Shown here: piece by piece, positions 7,400-15,834 of the stretch
Layout of the letters: each line of letters begins with the position of its first letter
How positions within the stretch are numbered: position 1 is the stretch's first letter
Assembly (NCBI GenBank): GCA_014695175.1
Contig: JACJNV010000121.1
Coordinates: 1 to 64,000 of the forward strand
Origin: Microcoleus sp. FACHB-DQ6
Lineage (GTDB): Bacteria > Cyanobacteriota > Cyanobacteriia > Cyanobacteriales > Microcoleaceae
Reading direction: 5' to 3'
Length of the DNA stretch: 64,000 nucleotides
Translations under genes and position numbers: made by a program
Notes under the pieces: generated by a model
Told to the model about the DNA's origin: nothing
The model's database searches: none
The model's input: only the letters and a program-made list of their open reading frames with translations

Positions 7400-8290
7400 T
7401 TATTGAGCCGGAATTTGATAATTTAAAACTAATACTTCATCCACCCTACCTCTTTTCAAGGCATTTGAGTTTATACTTCTTGTTGCCCTAACTTTTATGA
7501 TTGTATCCTGATAATCCTTGTACAAATCCATAATAAAATCTGTACAAGAATTACTCAGCATCACCTTGCAACCTCTTTCAGTTAGATAGTCAAAAAGTTT
7601 TTTTAGTCGTTCTTGTTCGTCTCTATTAAAGCCATTCACATCATAACCAGTAAAAGAAGCTGTTTCCGAAACAGGATCGTAAGGAGGATCGAAATAAACA
7701 AAATCTCCTTTTTTGGCATCTAGAACAGCTTTGGCAAAATCCTGATTTAAGAGTGTAATATCATTGCTATTTAAGTATTTGTTCACAGCTCTTAAAACAG
7801 CGTCATCTAAAAAATTTGGATTTTTATATCTGCCAAACGGAACATTAAACTGCCCTTGGGAATTAACTCTAAATAAACCATTATAGCAGGTTTTATTTAG
7901 ATAAATGATTCGTGCTGCTTTTTCCACTTCAGACAAAATTTCATATTTTTTCGTTGAACGATCTAAGTCTCTCATCTCATAATAAGACGTTTCGCTATTG
8001 CTATATTTATCCTTGCTTAATTCCTCCATCAGCTCATCTAAGGAGTGTTTGATCACTTGATAGCAGTTAATCAGTTCTTTATTGCTATCATTGATAACAG
8101 CTTTTGGGGGTTGTAACTCAAACAAGAGTGCGCCTCCACCTATGAAAGGTTCATAGTATGTATGTTTGCTTGTCATCTTGGGAACATACTTAACAATTTC
8201 GGGCAATAACTGCCTTTTACCTCCTGCCCACTTTAAGAATGGTCTTACTAACGGATTAATTTTCCCTCTTACTAACGTATCGCTTTTCAC
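7400..8290 (-). CDS. Dam family DNA adenine-N6 methyltransferase
   Basis: A 296-residue methylase of the alpha-amino (Dam/DpnM) class. Motif X/I: F-L-K-W-A-G-G-K at about 18-25 and Y-E-P-F-I-G-G-G-A-L at about 46-56; motif IV D-P-P-Y in V-Y-F-D-P-P-Y at about 200. The C-terminus ends E-V-L-V-L-N-Y-Q as in Dam proteins. It transfers a methyl group from S-adenosylmethionine to the adenine N6, in this family usually in GATC. It is the first gene of the R-M operon and so can protect DNA before the nuclease accumulates. No separate controller gene is visible. Confidence 0.92.
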   Translation of the reverse strand: MKSDTLVRGKINPLVRPFLKWAGGKRQLLPEIVKYVPKMTSKHTYYEPFIGGGALLFELQPPKAVINDSNKELINCYQVIKHSLDELMEELSKDKYSNSETSYYEMRDLDRSTKKYEILSEVEKAARIIYLNKTCYNGLFRVNSQGQFNVPFGRYKNPNFLDDAVLRAVNKYLNSNDITLLNQDFAKAVLDAKKGDFVYFDPPYDPVSETASFTGYDVNGFNRDEQERLKKLFDYLTERGCKVMLSNSCTDFIMDLYKDYQDTIIKVRATRSINSNALKRGRVDEVLVLNYQIPAQ

Positions 8291-8453
8291 TCAGATGCCT
8301 CTAACGCTGAACAATTCATTCTAAGTTGAATTTTAGTTCAAGTCAAGAGGAAATGGTGATATTGATTCAAGGTGTAAGTCGCAGTTAAATATATCGACAA
8401 AAGCACCTTGACATAAATCTATTCATCTGATAAGTCTTGGAAAACTATCGGAT

Positions 8454-9389
8454 TTAAGCCGATCGCACTTGAATCACCCCTCGGTCGAAAACCCGTTTGT
8501 CAGTACCGATAGAACTGACAAACATCCGGTCTTCATAGACATCAAACGTCGCAAAACTCAGGCGGCTAGCAGAATACTCCGTCCACTCAGAACGCCCCAC
8601 CGGACGAGTGCCCGCGCCGGCACCGCAAATTAAATAAGTCGTACCGTTAATCGAGCGAGTGCGTTCGTAACTGTGCTCGTGTCCGTTGATATAAAGCTGC
8701 ACGCCGTACTTTTGAAACAAAGGCGCCAAACTCTTAATAAAAGATTGATTCGATCCGTAGACGCCAGAGGAATAAATCGGGTGGTGACCGAACACAACTT
8801 TCCAAGGTGCCGTGCTCTGACTCAACTCTTTTTCCAGCCAAGCAAGCTGATTTTCCCAGTCAGCATTGTGATTGGTATCTAAAGCAAAAAACTGTACCGG
8901 ATCGCGCCGAAAAGTATAGTAGCGACCTTGCATATTAAAACCCGCATATTTAACTTGCTGGTCGCCGTTACCAGTGCGGATGTCGTGATTTCCCAGACAA
9001 GCATAAAATTTTACGTTTTGCTGCAATAACGGCTGATAAGGCTTCTCGAAAACAGCATTAATTTTTTCAAATTCGCCGTTATTGTAGATATTGTCGCCGG
9101 CGAGAACAGCAACATTAAAAGGGTTTTCCCGGTGATATTGCGCCATCGCCTCAGCCACAGCATACTGACCTTCAGCGCCGGTACCGGTGTCGGCCACCGA
9201 AATAAAGCGTAAAATAGGCGGTGAGGCCGGCAATGGGACGATCGCCCTTTCTTCCTCAACGTTAGAAGGCACAGCAGCCTTGGCGTCTGTACCCCAGGCA
9301 GTCCGAAGCTGAAACATTTTCCAGATTCCGGCAACACCTAAGCTGCTGAGACTGCCTAAAATTAGAAAGTGACGGCGTTTGATGCTCAT
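8454..9389 (-). CDS. Tat-exported metallophosphoesterase
   Basis: A 311-residue phosphatase of the calcineurin-like/purple acid phosphatase group. The N-terminus SIKRRHFLILGSL is a twin-arginine-like signal followed by a hydrophobic stretch, so export is expected. Metal ligands appear in order: V-A-D-T-G (about 65), L-A-G-D-N-I-Y (about 99), L-G-N-H-D (about 133), G-H-H-P-I-Y (about 200) and N-G-H-E-H-S-Y-E-R-T (about 235). The substrate is unknown; a periplasmic phosphate-ester hydrolase is the likely role. It is transcribed divergently from the next gene. Confidence 0.88.
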   Translation of the reverse strand: MSIKRRHFLILGSLSSLGVAGIWKMFQLRTAWGTDAKAAVPSNVEEERAIVPLPASPPILRFISVADTGTGAEGQYAVAEAMAQYHRENPFNVAVLAGDNIYNNGEFEKINAVFEKPYQPLLQQNVKFYACLGNHDIRTGNGDQQVKYAGFNMQGRYYTFRRDPVQFFALDTNHNADWENQLAWLEKELSQSTAPWKVVFGHHPIYSSGVYGSNQSFIKSLAPLFQKYGVQLYINGHEHSYERTRSINGTTYLICGAGAGTRPVGRSEWTEYSASRLSFATFDVYEDRMFVSSIGTDKRVFDRGVIQVRSA

Positions 9390-9492
9390 TTTGATTCAGT
9401 TACAACTAATGAAATGATAAATTAAGGTTGAGATGGCTCAACTAAAAATTTATCGCTTTTAGATATATTTGCAACGCCCCAAGGCAGAGAAA

Positions 9493-10524
9493 ATGTCAGA
9501 AGAACAACTAAACCAGTCAACTCCAGAACCGTCTCAATCTCCGACACCGCAGGTTGATTCGGCTGCAAAGTCTGCCCCCACTGGCAGCAAAACTCAAAAT
9601 GCCAGCAGCGCGGTTCCCAAAAATCAGAGAATCAATGCTTTGATGGCCTCGATTGGGAATTTGGGAAAAAAAGGCAAAAAATTACCAGCCGAACCCCCGT
9701 TGCAGCCCCAAAAGCCGCTCGCGCCTACCGCTTCTGACTCAGCAACAGTAACTCCTCCCGCTGTTGCTGCGGAAGTTAACAGCGTGCCACCAAAAGTTGC
9801 TGTAAAATTTGATAAAAAGCCTGTATCCCAACGCAGGGAAGGGAGCTTTTTAGAGAACGTCGGTGTACTTTGGCAAAGTATTGTGCGGTTAGTGCGATCG
9901 CTACTGCCACCATCTACGAACCAGAAGCTGTCCGATCCAATTTTAAACGCCGCCATAGCAGCAATTCTGATCGTTGTAGTCGGTTTAACTTTCAATAGTT
10001 TTTCGGCAAAACCGCCGGAGAAACTAGCAAAAGTGCCTCTCCCAGCAGCGCAGCAATCGGCGCCAACCTTTGACGATTTTGTGGGGCCGGGAACGCCGAA
10101 ATCCCCAGAGGCGATCGCACCGTCTAAGCCAATCTCTGCTAAATTCAAAAGCAAATTGCCCGATTTAGTGGCTCCGGAAAAACCGCAACCAGTAGAAATT
10201 ATCCCACCGCCACCGCTGACGCCCGAACAGTCTCTGATTGCTGGGATTCAAAATCAAGTTACTGACATTAAGAATCGACTGGGCGGCAGTTTAGTTGAGT
10301 CTGTTCAAGCTAATTTTTCCAGCAGCATTTTGACAGTAAAAGTCGCTGAAGATTGGTACAAACTCAGCGAAGTTGAGCAAAATCAACTAGCAACGAAGAT
10401 GTGGAAGGAGGCTAACTCACTCGATTTCAGCAAGTTAGAAATTGCGAATATGCAAGGCAAGTTAATAGCTAGAAGTCCGGTTGTTGGTTCGGAAATGATT
10501 ATTTTAGATAGAGGGATTAATTAG
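9493..10524 (+). CDS. proline-rich single-span membrane protein, unknown function
   Basis: About 343 residues. Residues 1-110 are low-complexity, rich in P, S, A and Q. A single hydrophobic helix lies near residue 155 (A-A-I-A-A-I-L-I-V-V-V-G-L). A second proline-rich linker leads to a folded C-terminal domain of about 100 residues starting T-P-E-Q-S-L-I-A-G-I-Q. The frame is open to a TTG at 9469, but the ATG at 9493 (MSEEQLNQS) fits better. I do not recognise a family; similar architecture is common among cyanobacterial envelope proteins. Confidence 0.75.
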   Translation: MSEEQLNQSTPEPSQSPTPQVDSAAKSAPTGSKTQNASSAVPKNQRINALMASIGNLGKKGKKLPAEPPLQPQKPLAPTASDSATVTPPAVAAEVNSVPPKVAVKFDKKPVSQRREGSFLENVGVLWQSIVRLVRSLLPPSTNQKLSDPILNAAIAAILIVVVGLTFNSFSAKPPEKLAKVPLPAAQQSAPTFDDFVGPGTPKSPEAIAPSKPISAKFKSKLPDLVAPEKPQPVEIIPPPPLTPEQSLIAGIQNQVTDIKNRLGGSLVESVQANFSSSILTVKVAEDWYKLSEVEQNQLATKMWKEANSLDFSKLEIANMQGKLIARSPVVGSEMIILDRGIN

Positions 10525-10833
10525 AATTTAAAGAGTCTGTATCTGTACACCATCTTACCAGCCTTACAGTCCAGGAGGCAGAACCTAATTATGTAGCGTG
10601 TTCCCTGCGTACCTTACGGCTGTTGATTTGTTTGAGAAATATCGAACTTTTCCCAGCTCCGACAGAAGGCTAGCATTAAATCATATGATGTCAGCGGTCA
10701 CGACCACAATTAAATAGGTTTGTAGTGAGGACTTCAGTCCTCATAAAACTACTAGGAATGAAGTTCTCACTAGAAACCTTAGAACGCTTATTTACCCTAG
10801 ATTAAATTAATTAACTTTGAGGAAAATTGAAAA
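10525..10833. other. intergenic region with dispersed repeat
   Basis: 309 bases between two plus-strand genes. It includes a palindromic repeat at 10717-10778 and otherwise shows no gene or clear terminator. Confidence 0.45.
10717..10778. repeat. dispersed palindromic repeat, GAGGACTTCAGTCCTC family
   Basis: The unit starts GTTTGTAGTGAGG and carries GAGGACTTCAGTCCTC, then a weaker complement ending in CTCACTAGAAACC. Related units are at 29990-30050 and 48089-48153. All have outer ends GTTTGTA...TACAAAC or a decayed form, so this is a dispersed inverted-repeat family. Confidence 0.7.
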
Positions 10834-11574
10834 ATGACAATTTTAACTCAAGTCGAACAAGTAGAAATTGAATATCCCAGCAGCGACGGAAACCCGAGGG
10901 CTGAAAGCGGCATCACGCGCGATTACATGACTTACAGCGTAGAAGCTGTCAAGCTTTACTTTCAAGAACGTTCTAATTTTTACCGGTGAGCTAATTGTTT
11001 CATATATTATGAAGAAGGGAACAACCAGGCAGTTGTGGCCCCGGATGTTTATGTGGTGTTTGGATTTTCCAACCACAAAAGGGATAATTATAAAGTTTGG
11101 GAAGAAGGCGGAGTTCCTCCAGATTTTGTGTTAGAAATTACTTCGGCAACAACTCAGACGAAAGACCAAGAAAGTAAACCGGAAATTTAGGGGTCTTTGG
11201 GAGTTAGGGAATATTTTCAGTACAATCCGTGGGCCGATTATTTGAATCCGATTTTACAGGAAGTAGGTTTGATAAACAATCAGTACGAGCCGATTGCAGC
11301 CAACAATATCGCTTTCGATACGCTGTGGTTGTTCAGTGAAGTGCTGGGACGGGAATTGCATATAATTTCAGGAGAATTGAGGTTTAGAGTTCCTGAAACG
11401 GGTGAGTTTTTGAAGACTCACAAGGAAGAAAACCTGGGACGACTGGCGGCGGAGTCAACATTGCGCCAGCTCGTAACTCAACTTTTAAATTCTGGAATGA
11501 GTCTGGAACAGGTAGCGCAAATGATGAATTTATCGACCGTGGAAGTGAGACGAGTGGTAGGGGAAAATTTTTGA
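10834..11574 (+). pseudogene. Uma2-family nuclease-like gene with two in-frame stops
   Basis: The frame from ATG 10834 to TGA 11572-11574 spans 247 codons and reads as a complete Uma2 (DUF820) protein, but has TGA at 10987-10989 and TAG at 11188-11190. The parts keep one frame: K-L-Y-F-Q-E-R before the first stop, then Y-Y-E-E-G-N-N-Q-A-V-V-A-P-D-V-Y-V-V-F-G and V-L-E-I-T-S-A, then L-G-V-R-E-Y-F-Q-Y-N-P after the second. In cyanobacterial homologues the second stop position is usually a Tyr in G-L-Y-x-x-L-G-V-x-E-Y. An intact relative is at 38098-38862. Confidence 0.85.
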
Positions 11575-11637
11575 GCGATCGCACTTTTCCCAGATATCAA
11601 GGATAGTGCGATCGAAGTATTGGACAAAGTGAGAACA

Positions 11638-11657
11638 GTCAACAGTCAACAGTCAAC
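11638..11657. repeat. STRR heptamer repeat (CAACAGT)
   Basis: About three copies of GTCAACA in tandem between the Uma2 pseudogene and the PBP2 gene. The same heptamer recurs at 26780-26832, 33391-33447, 45087-45122 and, as CAACTGT, at 57220-57255. Confidence 0.6.
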
Positions 11658-11670
11658 TATTAACTAATGA

Positions 11671-13512
11671 CTATAGAGGCTTATTAGTAGGTTTAAAACC
11701 CTGCTTTTGAAAATAGGTTCTAAATACCTCTTGAGCAATTGGTGCCGCCGCTACAGCACCATATCCTCCGCCTTCAACTATAACTGCGATCGCAACTTCC
11801 GGTTTGTCAGCAGGAGCAAAACCTACATACATAGAGTTGTCAGGATGACCGGGCATTTCCACAGTCCCAGTTTTGCCAGCACTTAAAGGAATAGTACCGT
11901 CATTCAAGCCGCGGCCTGTACCTTTTTTCACCACCTCAATCAATCCTTGTTTAATGACATTTAAAGTGGCAGGCTTAATACCTGTTGAAATTTTTTGAGT
12001 AACAGGCGTATTGGTTTGAGAAGCCAACAAATGTGGCTGCACTCGCCAACCACCGTTGGCAATAGTTGACACCATCACTGCCAATTCTAGGGGAGTACAA
12101 AGTACCAAACCTTGACCGATCGCCATTGTTACCGTATCGCCCACATACCAATCTTCCCCATACATTTTCTGTTTCTCTGCTGGTATCGGAACTTGACCGT
12201 GATTGGCGCCGTCTATCCCCAAAAGCTCTAAATTAATAGTACCGCCAATGCCCATTTTCTTAGCCCATTTCGCCATTTCTTCCGGCCCAGCTTCCATGCC
12301 TACTTGATAGAAAAACGTATTGCTGCTGTAGGCTAAAGCATCGCGAAAACCGATAACGCCGTAACCGGCGCCGTGTTCGTTAAAGGAAATCCCGCCGATG
12401 TTAATTGAAGAAGAACTTACCAAAGTCGAGTCAGGAGAAAACTTGCCCGACTCCATCCCGGCTACAGAAGTTACAATCTTAAAAGTGCTGCCGACTGGAT
12501 AGCCTTGGACGGCCCGATTTAAAAATGGTTTGTCTGGCCCTTGCAGCCGATCCCATTCTTTTTGAGTCACCTTGCGGGTGAAAATATTGGGATCAAATGT
12601 CGGCCAACTAGCCATTGTTAAAAGAGCGCCGGTTTTCACGTCGATCGCCACAACTGCACCCAGGCGATCGCCCAAAGCTTTTTCCGCCGTTTTCTGCATA
12701 TCTAAATCTAAAGTTAGCTGCACCGGTTTGCCGGGAATAGGCTCTTTTACACCTAAATCTTGGATTTCCTCGCCCTTAGCATTCACCTCGATTAAACGGT
12801 TTCCCCAAACGCCCTCTAAAGTTGAATTGGCTAATTTTTCAACTCCCATTTGACCGACGAGCATCCCCATCGGATATGCAGGATTAGCTTTTAATTGCTC
12901 TAAACTAGCTTCGCCGACGTATCCCAAAAGGTGAGCTGCTAATTGCTGGTGGGGATTGTCTCGGCTCGATTCTACGCGAATTTCAACTCCCCGCAAAGCA
13001 TTAGTTTGTTCTCCCAAAGCGACGAAAGTACCGACATCGATATCTTTACTAATTCGCACTGGTAGGGCTGATTTGTAGCCAACGGCATCGATTTTTTTGA
13101 TAATTTCGGCTGCGGGAAGTTTGACGATCGGGCCGAGTGTAGCGGCGATCTCTTGCCACTCCTGGGCCGATCGCTCTTTTGGCCACACATAGACCGATCG
13201 AGATACGCGGTTAGCCGCAAAAATTTGGCCGCTGCGGTCTAAAATTTGACCGCGAGTCGCTGGGACTGAAACAGGGCGAATGCGGTTATTTTCCGCCCGC
13301 TGTCGGTTGTAGGCTCCCTGTACCAGTTGCAGTTCGGCTAGACGAAATATTGGTAGCGTCACCAAGGTAGTGACGAACAGCATAAAAATCATAACTTGGA
13401 GCGAGCGGCTGCGTTGCCGTGCAGGATTGTCCAAGCCATTTTTGTCGAATCGGATTTTAGAGTTAAAAGAAAAATCGCCAGCCATATTAATTAATCTGCT
13501 CTTTTTATTCAA
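11671..13512 (-). CDS. mrdA: penicillin-binding protein 2
   Basis: A 613-residue class B PBP, the transpeptidase of the elongation complex. One membrane helix (about residues 40-58, M-I-F-M-L-F-V-T-T-L), a PBP dimer domain (about 75-265), then the transpeptidase domain with the active-site S-T-F-K (G-S-T-F-K, about 343), the S-S-N motif (Y-S-S-N-T-F-F-Y, about 392) and K-T-G-T (A-G-K-T-G-T-V, about 547). A second methionine at residue 10 (13485) is an equally possible start. The gene stands alone; in many cyanobacteria it also does. Confidence 0.93.
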   Translation of the reverse strand: MNKKSRLINMAGDFSFNSKIRFDKNGLDNPARQRSRSLQVMIFMLFVTTLVTLPIFRLAELQLVQGAYNRQRAENNRIRPVSVPATRGQILDRSGQIFAANRVSRSVYVWPKERSAQEWQEIAATLGPIVKLPAAEIIKKIDAVGYKSALPVRISKDIDVGTFVALGEQTNALRGVEIRVESSRDNPHQQLAAHLLGYVGEASLEQLKANPAYPMGMLVGQMGVEKLANSTLEGVWGNRLIEVNAKGEEIQDLGVKEPIPGKPVQLTLDLDMQKTAEKALGDRLGAVVAIDVKTGALLTMASWPTFDPNIFTRKVTQKEWDRLQGPDKPFLNRAVQGYPVGSTFKIVTSVAGMESGKFSPDSTLVSSSSINIGGISFNEHGAGYGVIGFRDALAYSSNTFFYQVGMEAGPEEMAKWAKKMGIGGTINLELLGIDGANHGQVPIPAEKQKMYGEDWYVGDTVTMAIGQGLVLCTPLELAVMVSTIANGGWRVQPHLLASQTNTPVTQKISTGIKPATLNVIKQGLIEVVKKGTGRGLNDGTIPLSAGKTGTVEMPGHPDNSMYVGFAPADKPEVAIAVIVEGGGYGAVAAAPIAQEVFRTYFQKQGFKPTNKPL

Positions 13513-13589
13513 CTAACAGGTTGAGACGGTTCCCATCCGGATGATTTGGCAGATGATACAGGGATTATAACTTCTAACTCTTTAGTAAC

Positions 13590-13770
13590 AGACTTGACAC
13601 TCCCCGACCTAAAGGTGCGGGGATTCTTAATTCAGCGACTAACCTTTAAGTGTTGCGTCCTTTCGGCAATACTCCGACTTTTCAACCGTAGAATCCTACC
13701 AATTAACGAGCCTGATTCGCAGCCACCCCAGCGGGTCTGTCTCCAAAAGCGTACTAGAATACTTATCTAG
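13590..13770 (-). mobile_element. IS200/IS605-type tnpB 3'-end relic with terminal hairpin
   Basis: Read on the minus strand, the sequence gives A-F-G-D-R-P-A-G-V-A-A-N-Q-A-R and later L-N-stop-E-S-P-H-L-stop. L-N-Q-E-S-P-x-L is the common last peptide of TnpB in this family, and it is followed directly by the typical end hairpin (TCCCCG...CGGGGA, 13601-13624). Stops and shifts show that it is dead. The left part of the element is not recognisable. Confidence 0.5.
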
Positions 13771-13930
13771 AGTTTGGGTATGCCCTACCCTACTTAACAA
13801 TCCTAAAAATAGTTTGTTTTGACTGGTTTAAGACTTACTGAATTCAGCCTCTAGCTGTTTAAAGAGTTTTCGCTGCTCTGCGTCCCCCGGTTTATGCCTA
13901 AAAGTGTGTCTCATGTCCTGTTTCACGATG

Positions 13931-14155
13931 GCAAAGGAATTTGACCTTGACTTTTATACTATACCCCAGATATCGGAACTTATCGGACTTTTTGAAAAAA
14001 GTTTTAAGAAATTAAAGCTGTCCTAGAAGGACAGGGTTTTAAACCCAAATTTTTGATAAATTCTGTCGATTGGCAGACGAATCAGCCGGATTGTTTGATT
14101 AATGTAGACCTTACATATCAGGTTTTTCTGACAATTCAACTGTTAAGGAGGTAGG
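13931..14155 (+). pseudogene. possible frameshifted short gene, unknown
   Basis: ATG at 13940 gives MAKEFDLDFYTIPQISELIG and a basic helix, closing at a TAG near 14024. A +/-1 shift just before this continues as A-V-L-E-G-Q-G-F-K-P-K-F-L-I-N-S-V-D-W-Q and stops at TAG 14153-14155, next to the ribosome site of the following gene. The protein-like character on both sides suggests one gene of about 70 residues broken by a shift. The hairpin at about 14012 sits at the break. I do not recognise the product. Confidence 0.3.
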
Positions 14156-14161
14156 GGCGCT

Positions 14162-14521
14162 GTGGAACCGATCGATTTTTTGATTGCTTGGCTGGTGACG
14201 GGCAGCAGCTTGCTGCTAATTTCTCAACTGCCGATCGGCGTAGAAATTGACAGCACACCCAAAGCAGTAATTTCCGCTGCGGTTTTGGGAATTTTGAATG
14301 TTTTAATTTTGCCAATTCTGAAAGCTGTTTTTTTCGTGCCGAACCTACTAACGCTGGGATTGCTTTCCGGCCTGTTTGCTTTTGTAATGAACGTGATTGT
14401 TTTTGCCTCGGCTGCGAAGTTAGTTGAAGGATTTAGCTTGCGGATGGGTCTTTGGAGCGCGGTACTGGGGGCGATCGCCTTGGCTGTAGTTAGCAGTTTT
14501 ATCAATGGCGCACTGATTTAG
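14162..14521 (+). CDS. phage-holin-superfamily-IV-like membrane protein
   Basis: A 119-residue protein of four hydrophobic helices (about 5-22, 30-55, 57-82, 95-118) separated by very short loops. The pattern I-S-A-A-V-L-G-I-L-N-V-L-I-L-P-I-L matches the widespread bacterial family annotated as 'phage holin family' (4-TMS). In bacteria these are ordinary envelope proteins and no phage context is seen here. Start is GTG, chosen because AAGGAGG lies ten bases upstream. Confidence 0.8.
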   Translation: MEPIDFLIAWLVTGSSLLLISQLPIGVEIDSTPKAVISAAVLGILNVLILPILKAVFFVPNLLTLGLLSGLFAFVMNVIVFASAAKLVEGFSLRMGLWSAVLGAIALAVVSSFINGALI

Positions 14522-14626
14522 CAACTTCCCCTGATAAAGGGCGATTGAAATCCCTCGATATTTCACACCCTTGCCTTGCGAGTTTAGTTTGTCTAGAACC
14601 GATTTCAATCGCCGAATATTTCTTCT

Positions 14627-14695
14627 CCCTTCTCCCTTCTTCCTTGTCCCCTCTTCCCTCTTCCTTCTTCCCTCTTCGTTCTTCCCTCTTCCTTC
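14627..14695. repeat. TTCTTCCC-type polypyrimidine repeat
   Basis: A run of TTCCCTTC/TTCTTCCC units just after the nanE stop. Similar purine/pyrimidine tracts lie at 53551-53590, 53646-53667, 54733-54803, 54938-54958 and 59327-59367, always near gene ends. Confidence 0.55.
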
Positions 14696-15373
14696 TTAGT
14701 TCCCAATTGCCGACTTATAGGCTCTCACCTTAAGATCGATCCCAGTAATATCTGTCCCCACAACAACAGCCACCGCTCCTAAATCCAAGGCTTTTTTAGC
14801 CATTTCCGGCCCCGATATTCCGCCTTCGCAGATAACGGGAACCTTAAGCTTTTCTACCATTTCCGCAAGCAAATCAAATCCCGGCGGCGAAAAATTTTCC
14901 GTCTGGGAAGTATAGCCAAAAAGAGTAGTTGCTACAGTATCTGCACCCGCTTCGGTTGCCGCGATCGCAGCTTCTATTGTATCTACATCTGCCATCACTA
15001 ATTTGCCCAATTCACTGTGAATTCTGCCGATTAATGTCTTTAAGTCTTCGCCACCAGCAGGACGGTTTCTCAGAGTAGCATCCACGGCAATAATATCAGC
15101 TCCAGAAGCGGCGATCGCCCGCGCGTCTTCAAACCGAGGAGTAATGTAAATCTCGCATCCCGGCAATTGCTGCTTCCAAATCCCAATTATGGGAGCGGAT
15201 ATCTGTTTTCGCACCGCTGCAATGTGAGCCGGAGTGTCAATCCGCACGCCCGAGGCACCTCGATTGATGGCGGTTCGAGCCATTGCCGCAATTACGATCG
15301 GATCGTGCAGCGGCGAATCAGCAGGTGCTTGACAAGAAACAATTAATCCTGTAGGAATTTGATAATTAATCAT
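14696..15373 (-). CDS. nanE: N-acetylmannosamine-6-phosphate 2-epimerase
   Basis: A 225-residue TIM-barrel enzyme converting N-acetylmannosamine-6-phosphate to N-acetylglucosamine-6-phosphate. Family motifs: G-L-I-V-S-C-Q-A (residues 9-16), A-I-N-R-G-A-S-G-V-R, P-I-I-G-I-W-K, Y-I-T-P-R-F-E-D-A, G-A-D-I-I-A-V-D-A-T, V-M-A-D-V-D-T and, near the end, V-I-C-E-G-G-I-S and V-V-V-G-T-D-I-T. Full length for the family. No other sialic-acid genes are near, so it may serve amino-sugar recycling. Confidence 0.92.
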   Translation of the reverse strand: MINYQIPTGLIVSCQAPADSPLHDPIVIAAMARTAINRGASGVRIDTPAHIAAVRKQISAPIIGIWKQQLPGCEIYITPRFEDARAIAASGADIIAVDATLRNRPAGGEDLKTLIGRIHSELGKLVMADVDTIEAAIAATEAGADTVATTLFGYTSQTENFSPPGFDLLAEMVEKLKVPVICEGGISGPEMAKKALDLGAVAVVVGTDITGIDLKVRAYKSAIGN

Positions 15374-15430
15374 GGGGAATAGGGAATGGGGAATGGGGTA
15401 TCGGGCATCGGGTATCGGGCATCGGGCTTT
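15374..15430. repeat. tandem repeat GGGGAATa / CGGGCAT
   Basis: Short tandem units (GGGGAATGGGGAATGG, then four CGGGTAT/CGGGCAT heptamers) fill the gap between nanE and the next gene. Confidence 0.6.
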
Positions 15431-15439
15431 TTTTGTAAT

Positions 15440-15805
15440 TTATTCCCTGTGCCCTATTGAACTCAAATAAGCGTTAAGTTTTGGTAGTAGTTTATCGACA
15501 ATTGGTTTAAATTTGCTTACTTCTTCGCTGGTGATAAGTTGTCTAGCATAGGCTAATCTTAACCAGTTTACTGTTTCGTACAAAGAGCCTCTAGCAATTT
15601 TTACAAAACGCCGATTATCTTGGTCATTATAACGACCTCTTCCTTCAGCAATATTAGCACAGACACTATCTGCCGACCGAACTATCTGTTTGCCCATCGT
15701 ATCTTTTGTGAAGTAATCCCATTTTTTAACAATCTCCCAAATCTGATTCGCCAAACTTTCCGCCAACTTATAAACCTCTAATTCCTCAAAATCAGGTCTT
15801 CCCAT
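15440..15805 (-). CDS. four helix bundle protein (23S rRNA intervening-sequence type)
   Basis: A 121-residue all-helical protein with F-E-E-L-E-V-Y-K-L-A-E at the start, then D-T-M-G-K-Q-I-V-R-S-A-D-S-V-C-A-N-I-A-E-G and F-V-K-I-A-R-G-S-L-Y-E-T. These motifs define the family first seen in intervening sequences of spirochaete and enteric 23S rRNA genes, now known as free-standing genes in many bacteria, where it may act as a small scaffold or as part of mobile cargo. No rRNA gene is nearby. Function unknown. Confidence 0.9.
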   Translation of the reverse strand: MGRPDFEELEVYKLAESLANQIWEIVKKWDYFTKDTMGKQIVRSADSVCANIAEGRGRYNDQDNRRFVKIARGSLYETVNWLRLAYARQLITSEEVSKFKPIVDKLLPKLNAYLSSIGHRE

Positions 15806-15834
15806 AATTACGTCAAAAACTCAATTATATTAAA

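Larger units (their letters stand above)
13513..14161. other. intergenic region with mobile-element relics
   Basis: 649 bases containing a tnpB 3'-end relic (13590-13770), a decayed plus-strand frame (13931-14155) and a hairpin CTGTCC-TAGAA-GGACAG near 14012. A minus-strand run of 28 codons (13828-13914, MRHTFRHKPGDAEQRKLFKQ) is open and preceded by no clear ribosome site; its origin is unknown. Confidence 0.45.

Noticed and set aside
10987-11190. Stop codon recoding in the Uma2 gene
   Set aside because: Two different stops (TGA and TAG) with no recoding signals; decay is simpler.
14162-14521. Prophage signature from the holin-like protein
   Set aside because: The family is common in bacterial chromosomes and no other phage gene is near.
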